DNA from: Candidatus Peribacteria bacterium
GTDB lineage: Bacteria; Patescibacteriota; Gracilibacteria; UBA1369; UBA12463
Direction of reading: 5' to 3'
DNA length: 64,000 bases
NCBI GenBank assembly: GCA_943354965.1
Contig: CALRDN010000008.1
Location: 1-64,000, forward strand
This document shows, in pieces, positions 29,670 to 39,638 of the stretch. A model generated the notes under the pieces. It ran no database searches. It was not told where the DNA came from and was given only the letters and a program-made list of their open reading frames with translations. Position numbers and translations under genes: made by a program. How positions within the stretch are numbered: position 1 is the first letter of the stretch; each line of letters opens with the position of its first letter.

Positions 29670-31025
29670 ATGTCTCAACTTACTGCCCTTTCTCCTCTCG
29701 ACGGCCGTTATGGCGACAAAGTTTCCGAGCTGAGTGATTATTTTTCAGAACTGGCACTGCAGGAATATCGAGTGAAGGTGGAGGTGGAGTGGTTGATTTT
29801 TATTTGCAATCAGCTGAAGTTGGCCGGTTCAAAGAAGTTGAGCGCGACACAGATTAAGACGTTGAGAAGTTTTTATGGAAATTTTTCCGAGAAGGATGGT
29901 CAGGCAATCAAGGATATAGAGAGAACGACGAACCATGATGTAAAGGCGGTGGAATATTTCCTTAGAGGGAAATTAGAAAAGAATGGTATCAAGGGTTATG
30001 AAAGTTTTATTCATTTTGCCTGCACCAGTGAAGATATCAATAATCTCTCGTATGCGATGATGATTCAGGACGCGGTCAAAGGGCCTATGACGACGATTTA
30101 CAGTGAGCTTGTTGGTTCACTGGAGGCATTTGCTCATGAGTACAAAACGGTGCCAATGCTTGGACATACACACGGACAGCCGGCTACACCGACGACGGTG
30201 GGTAAGGAGGTTTTGAATGTGATTGCCCGACTGGAACGACAGGCGGATATTCTTGATGACTCGATCGTGTTCCTTGGGAAAATTAATGGTGCGGTTGGAA
30301 ACTATAACGCGCATGTCGTAGCGTATCCTGAAATTGATTGGATCAAGGCGGCGCAGAAATTCATCTCCGGACTTGGCCTGACTCCAAATATGTACACGAC
30401 TCAGATTGAGCCACATGATTGGAATGCAGAGCTTTTTGACCTCATACGACGAATAAATGTCATCCTCACGGACTTCTCTCGAGATATGTGGATGTATATC
30501 GGTATGGGATATTTCAAGCAGGGACTTAAGAAGGGAGAGGTTGGCTCATCGACGATGCCCCACAAGGTTAACCCGATCGACTTCGAGAATGCCGAGGGAA
30601 ATTTTGGCTTGGCTAATGCGCTTTTTGGACACTTCTCCGAGAAGTTGCCTATCTCCCGCATGCAACGTGATCTTACGGATTCGACCGTGATGAGGAATGT
30701 TGGCGTCGCTTTTGGATATACTCTTCTTGGATTTATGAGTTTACTGAAGGGAATGGGAAAGGTAGAGGTGAATACAGAATTATTAGCTGCTGATTTGAAT
30801 CATCATTGGGAAATCCTTGGTGAGCCGGTTCAGACAGTTTTGAGGAAGTGTGGCGTAAAGAATGCATATGAGTTATTGAAAGATATGACTCGAGGAAAAG
30901 ATTTTACTCAGGCCGATTACGTGAAATTTGTCGGAGGCTTGCCAATACCACCGAAAGAAAAGTTGAAATTGGAAAAGTTGACTCCGGCGACGTATGTTGG
31001 TCTGGCGGTAAAGCTGGTTGATTAA
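29670..31025 (+). CDS. purB: Adenylosuccinate lyase
   Basis: 451 residues. It splits SAICAR to AICAR and adenylosuccinate to AMP, so it serves both with PurC and PurA. Motifs: LSPLDGRYGDK, TTNHDVKAVEYFL, HFACTSEDINN, MLGHTHGQPATPTT and the superfamily signature GSSTMPHKVNPIDFENAEGN. E. coli-like long form. I chose the ATG at 29670 over an in-frame TTG five codons earlier. Confidence 0.98.
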   Translation: MSQLTALSPLDGRYGDKVSELSDYFSELALQEYRVKVEVEWLIFICNQLKLAGSKKLSATQIKTLRSFYGNFSEKDGQAIKDIERTTNHDVKAVEYFLRGKLEKNGIKGYESFIHFACTSEDINNLSYAMMIQDAVKGPMTTIYSELVGSLEAFAHEYKTVPMLGHTHGQPATPTTVGKEVLNVIARLERQADILDDSIVFLGKINGAVGNYNAHVVAYPEIDWIKAAQKFISGLGLTPNMYTTQIEPHDWNAELFDLIRRINVILTDFSRDMWMYIGMGYFKQGLKKGEVGSSTMPHKVNPIDFENAEGNFGLANALFGHFSEKLPISRMQRDLTDSTVMRNVGVAFGYTLLGFMSLLKGMGKVEVNTELLAADLNHHWEILGEPVQTVLRKCGVKNAYELLKDMTRGKDFTQADYVKFVGGLPIPPKEKLKLEKLTPATYVGLAVKLVD

Positions 31026-31120
31026 TCCAGAGAGAATACATACCAAGAAGAGGTGATTCTACCACCTGATTTTCGCTTTGCAATGCGACTAGGTTGACCT
31101 GACTGTGTGTTTTTCTTAGT

Positions 31121-32782
31121 ATGCAGGCCATGAGAACACATATGACGAATATATTGTCACATAAAGAGCCACAACAAAATGAGGCTGTATTGGCTCGAAT
31201 GGAAGCTGATATGCAGCGTGCCGCTACTATGGCTGTTATTGTACCGGTGATTGAAAATGTCCGAGCAAAGGCTTCGTATTACGGTTCTGATAACCGTGAG
31301 GTTGGCGCAACGACTGGTCTTCGGGATATGCTTCGAGCTAAAAAAGAACTTTCTGTTACTGAAGGTTTATTGTTGAGATTAGAGGAAATGAGGGATCGGC
31401 AGGGGCTTAATAGCCCCGTGGTCACTGATGTACAGAGGCCTCACGAGAACGAACTTCTGAAGACAGCACGCAATATTCGTGATCAGTTGGAGCGTTGGTT
31501 AAGCCGTGAGGGCTACGGAGAAGCGGATTTACTTACACAACCTCAACGAGATTTATTGGAATCGATTCTTGAGAAAGAGATGGTAGTGTTGGCATTTGAT
31601 AGTCATCTGAATCCTGGCAAGCCGTGGGAAATGGGAGAGAAAGATGTATGGAAAACGCTCGATGAGCTTTTTGCACAACTGGATCCTGTTAGTATTGATT
31701 TTTTACTTCGTGTATTTGAACAAAGATCAGAAAGTCATTATAAAAATGCTCACTCTGCAGTCCATGAGGTTGATCGATTTGGACATGATACGGTTTCGAT
31801 GATGACTTCCACTCATTCGCCGCGGTTTTATTCGGGTGATACTGAAAGATTACCTGGTGATTTCTTGCCTTTATTCGAGGTTGCCCAGTGTTTTGAGAAT
31901 GTCATTAGCTCACGTTCTACTTCTTTGAGTGATAGTTTATCGATGAACGAAGAGGCTTTTATGACGCATGTTTCCCGTGTTCGCGGCGTGCGAGCCGCAA
32001 GAGTTGATGGATCGGCTGGTTTTAAAGACCTTAAGCGAAAAGCCAGAGGACTTATGCGTCAGGTTAATGAATTCAGTCCGAAAATGGATGCGTTGAAAGA
32101 TACGTTGCCTCCTCCAGGTAAATTTTCTTTTAGCCCCGCTATGAGAAACTGGGACAAGGAATATGAAACTTTAGTCGGAAGTGCCGAAGAACCGTTGAGA
32201 TTTGTACTTGATCATAACAAAAAAACACCCGAAGAAAGCTGGAAGGATTATTTTAGTAGAATGAATACAAGATTATTTCTTACCAAGAGTATGACAGAGC
32301 AGCTATTTAATGGAGTTGATGCCATGAAAAAACTTGATGAAAGAAATTTGAAACTCAATTATTTTGACGAAATGGCTCTCAGTCGGGGCAATGAATTGAT
32401 GCTTAAACGTTTGATGAAAGCTCAAACAAAAAAACAATTCGATGGATATGTCGCTTATTGGCTTACGTTAGATGCATATGGTAGCGAGAGGGGGGACAAG
32501 GAAGTTAAGCCGGATATAAATGCGGTAGACAAGATTTCTCGAATGGGAAGAAATGCCTTACCTCTCATATATCAATGTTTACAGAACGAAGATCTAAATG
32601 TGAGTGAAATTGGCGGAGGACTTGGTTGGTATCAGATTGTTCAGAAAATTTTCAAGGCTTCTGCTGGTAGATCTCGAGTGCCTGCATTGCCCGAAAAGGC
32701 AAGCAATCAAGATGTTAAAGCATTGTTGCTGGATTATTTGCAGAGAGATTACGCCCCAAAGGAGAAGGCGAAGAAGGAGTAG
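31121..32782 (+). CDS. Large soluble protein of unknown function
   Basis: 553 residues, mostly helical, no signal peptide or membrane helix, charged throughout, with a Lys-rich C-terminus (YAPKEKAKKE). I recognise no catalytic motif. Segments such as LLLRLEEMRDRQG, KTARNIRDQLERWLSREGYGE and FKDLKRKARGLMRQVNEFSPKMD suggest helical bundles. The reading frame is intact with normal codon use, and a second unrelated gene, dcd, follows 72 bp later. Probably lineage-specific. Confidence 0.7.
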   Translation: MQAMRTHMTNILSHKEPQQNEAVLARMEADMQRAATMAVIVPVIENVRAKASYYGSDNREVGATTGLRDMLRAKKELSVTEGLLLRLEEMRDRQGLNSPVVTDVQRPHENELLKTARNIRDQLERWLSREGYGEADLLTQPQRDLLESILEKEMVVLAFDSHLNPGKPWEMGEKDVWKTLDELFAQLDPVSIDFLLRVFEQRSESHYKNAHSAVHEVDRFGHDTVSMMTSTHSPRFYSGDTERLPGDFLPLFEVAQCFENVISSRSTSLSDSLSMNEEAFMTHVSRVRGVRAARVDGSAGFKDLKRKARGLMRQVNEFSPKMDALKDTLPPPGKFSFSPAMRNWDKEYETLVGSAEEPLRFVLDHNKKTPEESWKDYFSRMNTRLFLTKSMTEQLFNGVDAMKKLDERNLKLNYFDEMALSRGNELMLKRLMKAQTKKQFDGYVAYWLTLDAYGSERGDKEVKPDINAVDKISRMGRNALPLIYQCLQNEDLNVSEIGGGLGWYQIVQKIFKASAGRSRVPALPEKASNQDVKALLLDYLQRDYAPKEKAKKE

Positions 32783-32854
32783 CGTTTCGTAACTTTTGAC
32801 TTGCGGATTATTAGCATCTCCGCAAGAATGCAGGTGAACTTTTAACTTTTTCTC

Positions 32855-33466
32855 ATGATTCTCTCCGACCGCGATATTCATGCACGTATTCAGAAGGGTG
32901 ATATTCAGGTTACTTGTCCTGAAAATGATTTTCTTAAAAATGTACACGCCTCTTCGATGGATATGCGACTTGGAAGATTTTTCAAAATTTATAATCACAA
33001 TACATTTGCGATTCTCGATCCGATGAAGCCGGAGTGTTTTGATGATGCTACGAGATTAGTAGAGTTATCCGAGGATGGCAGGACGCCATTTATCGTTCAG
33101 CCGGGAGAGTTTGTTCTTGGTGTTACATTAGAGAAAATTAAGATTGCTGATGATCTTGTCGCTCGCGTAGAGGGACGAAGTTCGCTGGGTAGATTGGGAA
33201 TTATTATTCACTCAACGGCTGGATTTGTAGATGCCGGTTTCGAGGGAACGATTACGCTCGAGATTACCAATATCAATCGAATGCCTGTTGCGCTCTATCC
33301 TGGTATGCGTGTCTGTCAGCTCGCTTTTGAACTGATGAGTTCACCTGCTGATGTCCCATATCACAAAAAAGCTCACTCTAAGTATCAGGGCCAGGTAATG
33401 CCTGAAGAGAGCCGTATCCATTCGGATCCGGAGTTTGTGAGATTGAGGCAGACGCAGGCGTTGTAG
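32855..33466 (+). CDS. dcd: dCTP deaminase
   Basis: 203 residues, trimeric dUTPase-fold enzyme that makes dUTP from dCTP for thymidylate synthesis. VARVEGRSSLGRLGIIIHSTAGFVDAGFEGTITLEITN contains the substrate-binding Ser-Ser-Leu-Gly and the catalytic Glu (GFEGTITLE). MILSDRDIHARIQKGDI is the family N-terminus. It may be bifunctional (dCTP to dUMP) as in some bacteria; not decidable by eye. Confidence 0.93.
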   Translation: MILSDRDIHARIQKGDIQVTCPENDFLKNVHASSMDMRLGRFFKIYNHNTFAILDPMKPECFDDATRLVELSEDGRTPFIVQPGEFVLGVTLEKIKIADDLVARVEGRSSLGRLGIIIHSTAGFVDAGFEGTITLEITNINRMPVALYPGMRVCQLAFELMSSPADVPYHKKAHSKYQGQVMPEESRIHSDPEFVRLRQTQAL

Positions 33467-33469
33467 TTT

Positions 33470-33901
33470 TTAGTAGTCGTATTCGCCAATGTCGGTCGGT
33501 ACACGGAGACGTGTTCCAGTGAGTTGCTCGTAGGCGTTGCGAGTGAGCTCTATGGTCATCATGACACCATCGGCTCGTCTGACCGTTGTTGATGCGGCGA
33601 GAAACTTATCATTAGCGAGATGCCAAATAAATACTCCGCCTGCCATTACGCCCGAAACTCTGTCATGCGTGGATCTTTGAACTTCCCAAGGTCTTTGCGC
33701 ATTGTGGTGCCCAATTCCTATGTCTGAGCGATGATATGGTGCGTATGGAGTCTTTTCGGTAATGCTATCATCTACTGTATCGATCTTTCCACCATCTATT
33801 GCGCGGAGTTTTGGAGTTACGGGTAGCTGAATTATTTGTGCTCCTTTTCCTGCGCCTTCGCAGCCATTATCGGGTCGAACAATTGAGAGTTTTGCAGGCA
33901 T
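33470..33901 (-). CDS. Small soluble protein of unknown function
   Basis: 143 residues, no membrane segment. The N-terminal half is disordered-looking; the C-terminal half (GVMAGGVFIWHLANDKFLAASTTVRRADGVMMTIELTRNAYEQLTG...) looks like a small alpha/beta domain. No family recognised. It ends 3 bp from the convergent dcd stop. Confidence 0.55.
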   Translation of the reverse strand: MPAKLSIVRPDNGCEGAGKGAQIIQLPVTPKLRAIDGGKIDTVDDSITEKTPYAPYHRSDIGIGHHNAQRPWEVQRSTHDRVSGVMAGGVFIWHLANDKFLAASTTVRRADGVMMTIELTRNAYEQLTGTRLRVPTDIGEYDY

Positions 33902-33980
33902 TTTTTCTATGGTTACGATTTAGCTCATGTATTTTACCTATTTTTCTGTACCTGTCAAGTATCTGCAGTAGCGTTTCTTG

Positions 33981-34009
33981 TTGAGATACAGCTTTAATGG
34001 ACGTATAAT
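33981..34009 (+). promoter_or_regulatory. ileS promoter (TTGAGA-N17-TATAAT)
   Basis: TTGAGA (33981-33986) and TATAAT (34004-34009) are exactly 17 bp apart. The leader to the ATG at 34047 is about 30 nt, too short for a T-box riboswitch. Confidence 0.75.
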
Positions 34010-34046
34010 CAACGGGCTATTTTAGAAATTTGTCTCATACTTTTCC

Positions 34047-37000
34047 ATGTTTGAATCTGTTAATCCGAAGCAATCCTTTCCTGATTTAGAGCACGAGATG
34101 CTTAGTTTTTGGAAGGAGAATAATACGTTTGAGAAGTCAGTATTGGCCCGAAAGGGGAGGAAGAAGTATGTGTTTTTTGATGGTCCTCCTTTTGCCAATG
34201 GTCTGCCGCACTATGGTCATATTTTGGCGAGTTCGCTGAAAGATGCGGTGACGAGGTATTGGACGATGAAGGGTTATTATGTGCCTCGAGAAAACGGTTG
34301 GGACTGCCATGGTCTTCCTGTCGAGTATGAAATTGAGAAAGAGCTAAAACTCACCGGTCGCAAACAGATCGTGGAGATGGGAGTAGAAAAGTTTAATGAT
34401 GCCTGCAGAGAAAGTGTGTTTCGATATACGAAGGAGTGGGAGAAGTTGATTGTACGGTTGGGTCGTTGGGTTGATTTTGAAAATGGTTATGCCACGTTGG
34501 ATAACTCCTATATGGAATCGATCTGGTGGGTTTTCAAGAAAATTTGGGATCGAAAGATGGTGTACAAGAGCTACAAGCCGATGCATATCTGTCCTCGTTG
34601 CGAGACTCCGTTGTCGAACTTTGAGGTGACGCAGGGCTACAAGGACGTGACAGATTTGTCTGTAACGGCGACCTTTCCTATCAAAGAAGGAGCTTATGAA
34701 GGATGTGAAGTTTTGGCTTGGACTACCACTCCATGGACACTTCCTGGAAATATGTTTCTCGCGGTGAATCCGGATATTGAATATGTCGTCGTGAGAAGTG
34801 CTATAAGCGGCGAGGATAAGAAATATATTCTTGCGAAGTCTCGTTTGGGCCATGTATTCAAGGAATATCCGTATGAAATTGAAGAAGAAGTAGATTTGGA
34901 AAAGCTTCTCGGATGTCATTATGAGCCTTTGTTCCCTTATTTTAAGCATACAAAGGAAGACATCTATCGCGTGGTTGCAGCTGATTTTGTTACAACGGAG
35001 GATGGTGCCGGAGTTGTGCATATCGCGCCTGCCTATGGTGAGGATGATATGAATGTTGGTGTCAGGGAGAAGGTAACATTGATTCAGCATGTGAAGATGG
35101 ATGGCATGTTTATTCCAGAGGTCACCGATTTTGCAGGGAAATTTGCAAAGGGTCAGGATGTGAATGTGAAGGATTTTTTGACTAAGAATGGAAGAATATT
35201 TTCTTTTGAGAATATCAGGCATAGCTATCCGCACTGTTGGAGATGTGATACGCCACTTTTGAATTTTGTTACCGACTCATGGTTCATCCGTGTGACGGAT
35301 ATCAAGGAGCAGATGATGCGGAATAATCAAAAAATCCACTGGCAGCCTGAGCATATTCAGGAGGGCCGATTTGGTAAGTGGCTAGAAGGTGCACGAGATT
35401 GGGCTATTTCACGAAATCGATTCTGGGGCTGTCCTATACCAATCTGGGAGTGTTCGTGTGGAGAGACTGTTTGTATTGCCTCTATTGATGATTTGAAAAA
35501 AGTTTCCGGCGGAGTGGCACCAATGCGTGGTGATCAGCTCGATTTGCATAAGCCGTACATTGATGAGATTCATTTTCCATGTGCGAAGTGTGGTAAGCAG
35601 ATGAGTCGAATTCCCGATGTATTGGACTGCTGGTTCGAGAGTGGGGCGATGCCATATGCGCAGCTGCATTACCCTTTTGAAAAGAAAAAAGAATTTGAGG
35701 ATAATTTCCCGGCGGATTTTATCGCAGAGGGACTGGATCAGACACGTGGATGGTTCTATACGCTCCATGTTATTTCTACTATTTTGTGGAACAAGCCAGC
35801 GTTCAAGAATGTCATCGTGAATGGAATTTTGTTAGCCGCAGATGGAGAAAAATTATCCAAGCGCAAGAAAAATTATCCGGATCCAAACATGATGTTCGAT
35901 ACGCGCGGGGTTGATTCGATGCGCATGTTCTTATATACCTCACCTGCTACATTAGGCGATGATGTTCGATTCTCTGAAAGGCATGTAGATGAGATTGTGA
36001 AGTCATTTACGTTGACGGTGTGGAATGTGTATTCGTTCTTTATGACCTATGCATCTATTGATAAATGGGTACCGGAGTTTACAGGAAAGAAAATGGAGAA
36101 GTTCCGTCCAGAACATACATTGGATCAGTGGATTTTGTCTGAGTTGAATACCCTCGTGAAGTCGACAACCGATGCGATGGATAATTATAATTTCATGGAG
36201 GCGACTCGTCCGATGATTACGTTTGCTGATGATCTCTCTAACTGGTACGTTCGTCGAAGTCGTAGACGTTTCTGGAAGTCAGAGTCAGATGAGGACAAGC
36301 AGAGCGCCTACCAGACTCTGCATATCGTTCTCTATAGATTGTCTCAGTTGATGGCTCCATATATGCCATTCTTGTCTGAGTATATGTATCAAGGGCTTAC
36401 GAAAGGGATTGCAGGCGAGAGTGAGTCGGTGCACCTCACGAACTGGCCGGAGGCTGTGAAGAAGCTTATGAAGCCACTCTTGAATACTGAGATGCATATC
36501 GTTCGTCAGATCGTAAACTTGGGACATAGCGCTCGTGCAAATGCATCGATCAAGGTTCGTCAGCCGCTCGCGTGTGTGAGTATTGCTACGCCGGATGAGG
36601 TGAGTGTGGACGTCATAGAGAAGTACCGAGATATTATTCTCGAGGAGTTAAACGTGAAACAGATTGAATATATCCGAGAATTGGGGGAGCGAGTGAAAGT
36701 GAAATATACACCTCGTTCCAAACTTCTTGGTCCTAAATTTGGCAAGGATGTTCAGGATATTATTCGCATGGTGAAGGAGGGAAAGATTCAATCTATCTCC
36801 GGTGGTAGATATCAGGTGGGGGATTTCGTATTGAACGCTGAGGATGTTGAGGTGGGCTATGAGGCGCAGGACGGAGCGGGTGTTGCGAGTGAAAATGGAT
36901 ATACGTTACTACTTGATACTCATATTTCCGAAGAGTTAGTTCAGGAGGGAATTGCTCGTGAGATGGTTCGATTTATCCAGGATATGCGTAAAGAAGCTGC

Positions 37001-37202
37001 TTACGATGTCAGCGATAGGATTTCGCTGGTCATAGAGTCCGAGCATCCCGAAATTACTACTGCCGTTACGGCATTTGCGGATTATATTCGTAAAGAGACA
37101 CTTGCCGAGGAGTTGCAGCAGGGCGGAGTTTTTGAGTCTGATCTCAAGAAAATCATGGAGCTAGATATGTATAAGATCACGGTTGCAGTACGGAAGAATT
37201 AA
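34047..37202 (+). CDS. ileS: Isoleucyl-tRNA synthetase (eukaryote-like, IleS2 type)
   Basis: 1,051-residue class I synthetase that charges tRNA-Ile, including the tRNA-Ile(GAT) of this window. HIGH appears as HYGH (55-58) in PPFANGLPHYGHI, the editing CP1 domain has WTTTPWTLPGN and DGAGVVHIAPAYGEDD, and the KMSKS loop is KLSKR (about 600-604) in GEKLSKRKKNYPDP. The length, KLSKRKKNYPDP and C-terminal anticodon region fit the eukaryote-like IleS2 group, which in other bacteria tolerates mupirocin; that trait is inference here. A CxxC pair (CPRCETPLSNFE) and two others (CSCGETVC, CAKCGKQM) suggest zinc sites. Confidence 0.97.
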   Translation: MFESVNPKQSFPDLEHEMLSFWKENNTFEKSVLARKGRKKYVFFDGPPFANGLPHYGHILASSLKDAVTRYWTMKGYYVPRENGWDCHGLPVEYEIEKELKLTGRKQIVEMGVEKFNDACRESVFRYTKEWEKLIVRLGRWVDFENGYATLDNSYMESIWWVFKKIWDRKMVYKSYKPMHICPRCETPLSNFEVTQGYKDVTDLSVTATFPIKEGAYEGCEVLAWTTTPWTLPGNMFLAVNPDIEYVVVRSAISGEDKKYILAKSRLGHVFKEYPYEIEEEVDLEKLLGCHYEPLFPYFKHTKEDIYRVVAADFVTTEDGAGVVHIAPAYGEDDMNVGVREKVTLIQHVKMDGMFIPEVTDFAGKFAKGQDVNVKDFLTKNGRIFSFENIRHSYPHCWRCDTPLLNFVTDSWFIRVTDIKEQMMRNNQKIHWQPEHIQEGRFGKWLEGARDWAISRNRFWGCPIPIWECSCGETVCIASIDDLKKVSGGVAPMRGDQLDLHKPYIDEIHFPCAKCGKQMSRIPDVLDCWFESGAMPYAQLHYPFEKKKEFEDNFPADFIAEGLDQTRGWFYTLHVISTILWNKPAFKNVIVNGILLAADGEKLSKRKKNYPDPNMMFDTRGVDSMRMFLYTSPATLGDDVRFSERHVDEIVKSFTLTVWNVYSFFMTYASIDKWVPEFTGKKMEKFRPEHTLDQWILSELNTLVKSTTDAMDNYNFMEATRPMITFADDLSNWYVRRSRRRFWKSESDEDKQSAYQTLHIVLYRLSQLMAPYMPFLSEYMYQGLTKGIAGESESVHLTNWPEAVKKLMKPLLNTEMHIVRQIVNLGHSARANASIKVRQPLACVSIATPDEVSVDVIEKYRDIILEELNVKQIEYIRELGERVKVKYTPRSKLLGPKFGKDVQDIIRMVKEGKIQSISGGRYQVGDFVLNAEDVEVGYEAQDGAGVASENGYTLLLDTHISEELVQEGIAREMVRFIQDMRKEAAYDVSDRISLVIESEHPEITTAVTAFADYIRKETLAEELQQGGVFESDLKKIMELDMYKITVAVRKN

Positions 37203-37218
37203 TTTTTTATCCCTCATT

Positions 37219-37590
37219 ATGTTTCGATCCCTCCTCATTCGTTTGGTTCTCAACGCTGGTACACTCTACCTCATTACCTATCTGTTGCCCGCTGATGTTG
37301 TCTATACCGGAGGGGTGAAGTTTTTTGCGGTGGCCGGCCTCTTCATGACCATCATTAACCTTGTGATCAAGCCGATTCTGAAGATTCTTGCGCTGCCTTT
37401 TGTGATTTTGACGGCCGGCCTCTTCATGATCTTTATTAATGCTTTTCTGCTTTGGTTCCTCAAATACGCTCTTGACATCGTCAAGTTCCAGGATGTTTCA
37501 CTTGTTATTCATACCAAAGGAGGCTATCTTGTTGCGGGTCTTCTTTTTGGATTATTGAACTGGATTTTGAACGTTATTTTCCGAAAGTAA
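37219..37590 (+). CDS. YvlD/phage holin family 4 superfamily membrane protein
   Basis: 123 residues with four hydrophobic segments. It matches the YvlD-like family: MFRSLLIRLVLNAGTLYLITYLLP, GGVKFFAVAGLFMTIINLVIKPILKILALPFVILTAGLFMIFINAFLLW and a C-terminal GLLFGLLNWILNVIF. The family is annotated from phage holins but is chromosomal in most bacteria and of unknown function. Starts 16 bp after ileS and precedes secG in the same direction. Confidence 0.85.
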   Translation: MFRSLLIRLVLNAGTLYLITYLLPADVVYTGGVKFFAVAGLFMTIINLVIKPILKILALPFVILTAGLFMIFINAFLLWFLKYALDIVKFQDVSLVIHTKGGYLVAGLLFGLLNWILNVIFRK

Positions 37591-37632
37591 GTCACCCAAA
37601 AGCTATACTATTTTCTACTCATCTTTTCTTCT

Positions 37633-37851
37633 ATGTATACATTTCTCAGCATCTTCCAAGTTATCGTTTCCGTACTTCTTATTCTTCTTATCCTTACGCA
37701 GGAACGTGGAACAGGTTTAAGTATGACTTTCGGTGGTATCGGTCATGTGTATCATAGTAAGCGTGGCGCTGAGAAGGTTATCGCTATTGCAACGGTAGTG
37801 CTCGCCATCCTCTTTGTTGGCTGCTCCATCGCCTTCCTTTTCGTAAAATAA
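37633..37851 (+). CDS. secG: Preprotein translocase subunit SecG
   Basis: 72 residues with two membrane helices separated by the conserved cytosolic loop (LILTQERGTGLSMTFGG...). The N-terminal helix IFQVIVSVLLILLILTQ and the GLS motif are standard. It is an accessory subunit of the SecYEG channel. A TATACT hexamer lies 23 bp before the ATG. Confidence 0.92.
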   Translation: MYTFLSIFQVIVSVLLILLILTQERGTGLSMTFGGIGHVYHSKRGAEKVIAIATVVLAILFVGCSIAFLFVK

Positions 37852-37888
37852 TTCGTTTCAACGGTTTTATATCCTCACCTTACAAGCC

Positions 37889-39538
37889 TTGATCAGGGAT
37901 TTTTTTCGCACCATTCGTTCCTATTCTCTTACGGAAAGGGTTGTCAGTATCTGCCTCTCCCTCTTGCTTGTTTTTAGCATATGGGGTGGTTTTTTTGGTT
38001 CTAGTACCGTCACCTCGAAGGACACGTACGTTGAGGGAACGGTTGGTAAAATTATGGTATTGAATCCTCTTTATAGTGATTACAGCGATTTGGATCGTGA
38101 TGTTACGAGTCTGCTATTTTCCGGGCTTATGAAATATGACAGTGAAAAGGGAAAAATGACCGAGGATCTTGCCAAAGTCACTATTAGTAAGGATGAGATG
38201 GTTTATACGTTTACTATTCGTGATAATGCTTTTTTCCATAATGGAGACCTTGTCACGGCTGATGATGTGTATTACACGTATCATGATGTCATCCAGTCTC
38301 CTGATTTTTCGAATGCACTTTTGACGGCGAATTTTCTCGGAGTTGGAGTTACAAAGAAGGATGCGAAAACTATTGAGTTCAGACTTACACAACCGAACTC
38401 ATTTTTCCTCACAAATCTGAGTGTCGGTATTCTTCCGGCGAAGGTATACAAAGATATTTCCGTCATGGATTTACTCGTGAGTGATGTTAACAAGAACCCT
38501 GTGGGTAGTGGTCCTTATGAAATTGATTCGCCATATACTCTCAATGCTAGGGGTGACGGAAAAATAACCTTGAAGCGCTTCCAGAAGTACTACGGTGGTC
38601 TTCCGAAAATTTCCACTATCGTATATAGAACCTTTTCTACTGTTGATAGGATGATCGATGCAAGGGACGATCTTGATGCTATGCCGAAGCTCGGCGCGGA
38701 GCATTTAGCAGATATTCAGGGTGGCAAATTCACACCCGTGCAGTATCTTCTTCCACAATACAAGGCTGCCTTTTTTAATATGGATAGTCTTATCGTAGGA
38801 GTGAAGGCTATACGCCTCGCGATGCTCAAATCAGTTGATAAGAATCAGCTAATGGCTGCTATCCCTGGTAAGACACCTGTTGATACGCCATTTATGGAGC
38901 TCAAGCAGGGGGATTGGGTATATAAGAGTGATATCGATGAGGCAAAGGGTGCTCTCTATGATGCTGGTTATCGTTATGCTGATGGTGAAAAAAATGGCTT
39001 TAGGAAGACAAAGAAAGGCAATCCGATGATCATCCGATTGGCGTATTTCGAGAAAGGAGAAAAGGCGAAGGGGGACAGTGAGGATGCGCTTATTGCCGAG
39101 TTTCTCAAGAAATCATGGGAGGCGATAGGTATTCAGGTTGAGTTGTATCCGGTTTCTCCAGATAATCGTACGGATTTCCTCCAAAAGCGTGATTATGATG
39201 TTTTGTTGGCCGGTGAGAGTATGGGTTATGATCTTGATACCTATTTCTTCTGGCACTCTTCCCAGGCTACGGGCGACGGCTCCAATCTCTCTAACTACAA
39301 GAATTTTAGCGTGGATTCCCTTATAGAGAATGTTCGACGATACCTCGACGATGAGCGCAAGGAAACTCGTCTCAATCAGCTCGCAAAGCTGGTCAAAGAT
39401 GATATCCCGGCTCTTTTCCTCTTCCGTCCACTCTATATTTATGCCACTGATGGCAAGTTCAAGGGTGTTAACCTGACAAGAGCATCCTTCTCTTCGGATA
39501 GGTTTTATAATATCCAAAGTTGGATGAGCGAGAAATAG
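37889..39538 (+). CDS. Family 5 extracellular solute-binding protein, TTG start
   Basis: 549 residues. An N-terminal anchor helix (about 17-35) and a full SBP_bac_5 domain: VGKIMVLNPLYSDYSDLDRDVTSLLFSGLMKYD, NAFFHNGDLVTADDVYYTYHD, VGSGPYEIDS, LDAMPKLGAEHL and IRLAMLKSVDKNQL. There is no ATG before the anchor; TTG at 37889 is the only start that keeps it. No ABC permease is nearby. It is the second such orphan in the window (compare 16342-17919); the two are homologous but clearly diverged. Confidence 0.85.
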   Translation: MIRDFFRTIRSYSLTERVVSICLSLLLVFSIWGGFFGSSTVTSKDTYVEGTVGKIMVLNPLYSDYSDLDRDVTSLLFSGLMKYDSEKGKMTEDLAKVTISKDEMVYTFTIRDNAFFHNGDLVTADDVYYTYHDVIQSPDFSNALLTANFLGVGVTKKDAKTIEFRLTQPNSFFLTNLSVGILPAKVYKDISVMDLLVSDVNKNPVGSGPYEIDSPYTLNARGDGKITLKRFQKYYGGLPKISTIVYRTFSTVDRMIDARDDLDAMPKLGAEHLADIQGGKFTPVQYLLPQYKAAFFNMDSLIVGVKAIRLAMLKSVDKNQLMAAIPGKTPVDTPFMELKQGDWVYKSDIDEAKGALYDAGYRYADGEKNGFRKTKKGNPMIIRLAYFEKGEKAKGDSEDALIAEFLKKSWEAIGIQVELYPVSPDNRTDFLQKRDYDVLLAGESMGYDLDTYFFWHSSQATGDGSNLSNYKNFSVDSLIENVRRYLDDERKETRLNQLAKLVKDDIPALFLFRPLYIYATDGKFKGVNLTRASFSSDRFYNIQSWMSEK

Positions 39539-39552
39539 CCTCTAATTTCCGC

Positions 39553-39581
39553 TTTACAAGCTGAGCCTTATTGGATAGAAT
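39553..39581 (+). promoter_or_regulatory. rplI promoter (TTTACA-N17-TAGAAT)
   Basis: TTTACA (39553-39558) and TAGAAT (39576-39581), 17 bp apart. The leader contains a GCCCC-ATA-GGGGC hairpin at 39602-39614, 24 nt before the ATG. Confidence 0.6.
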
Positions 39582-39638
39582 CCAGCGCGCATATTCAATA
39601 CGCCCCATAGGGGCTTGTAATAAAATAACCATTGTCTT

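Noticed and set aside
34010-34046. T-box riboswitch before ileS
   Set aside because: Only 37 nt between the -10 and ATG, too short for a T-box, and no antiterminator sequence.
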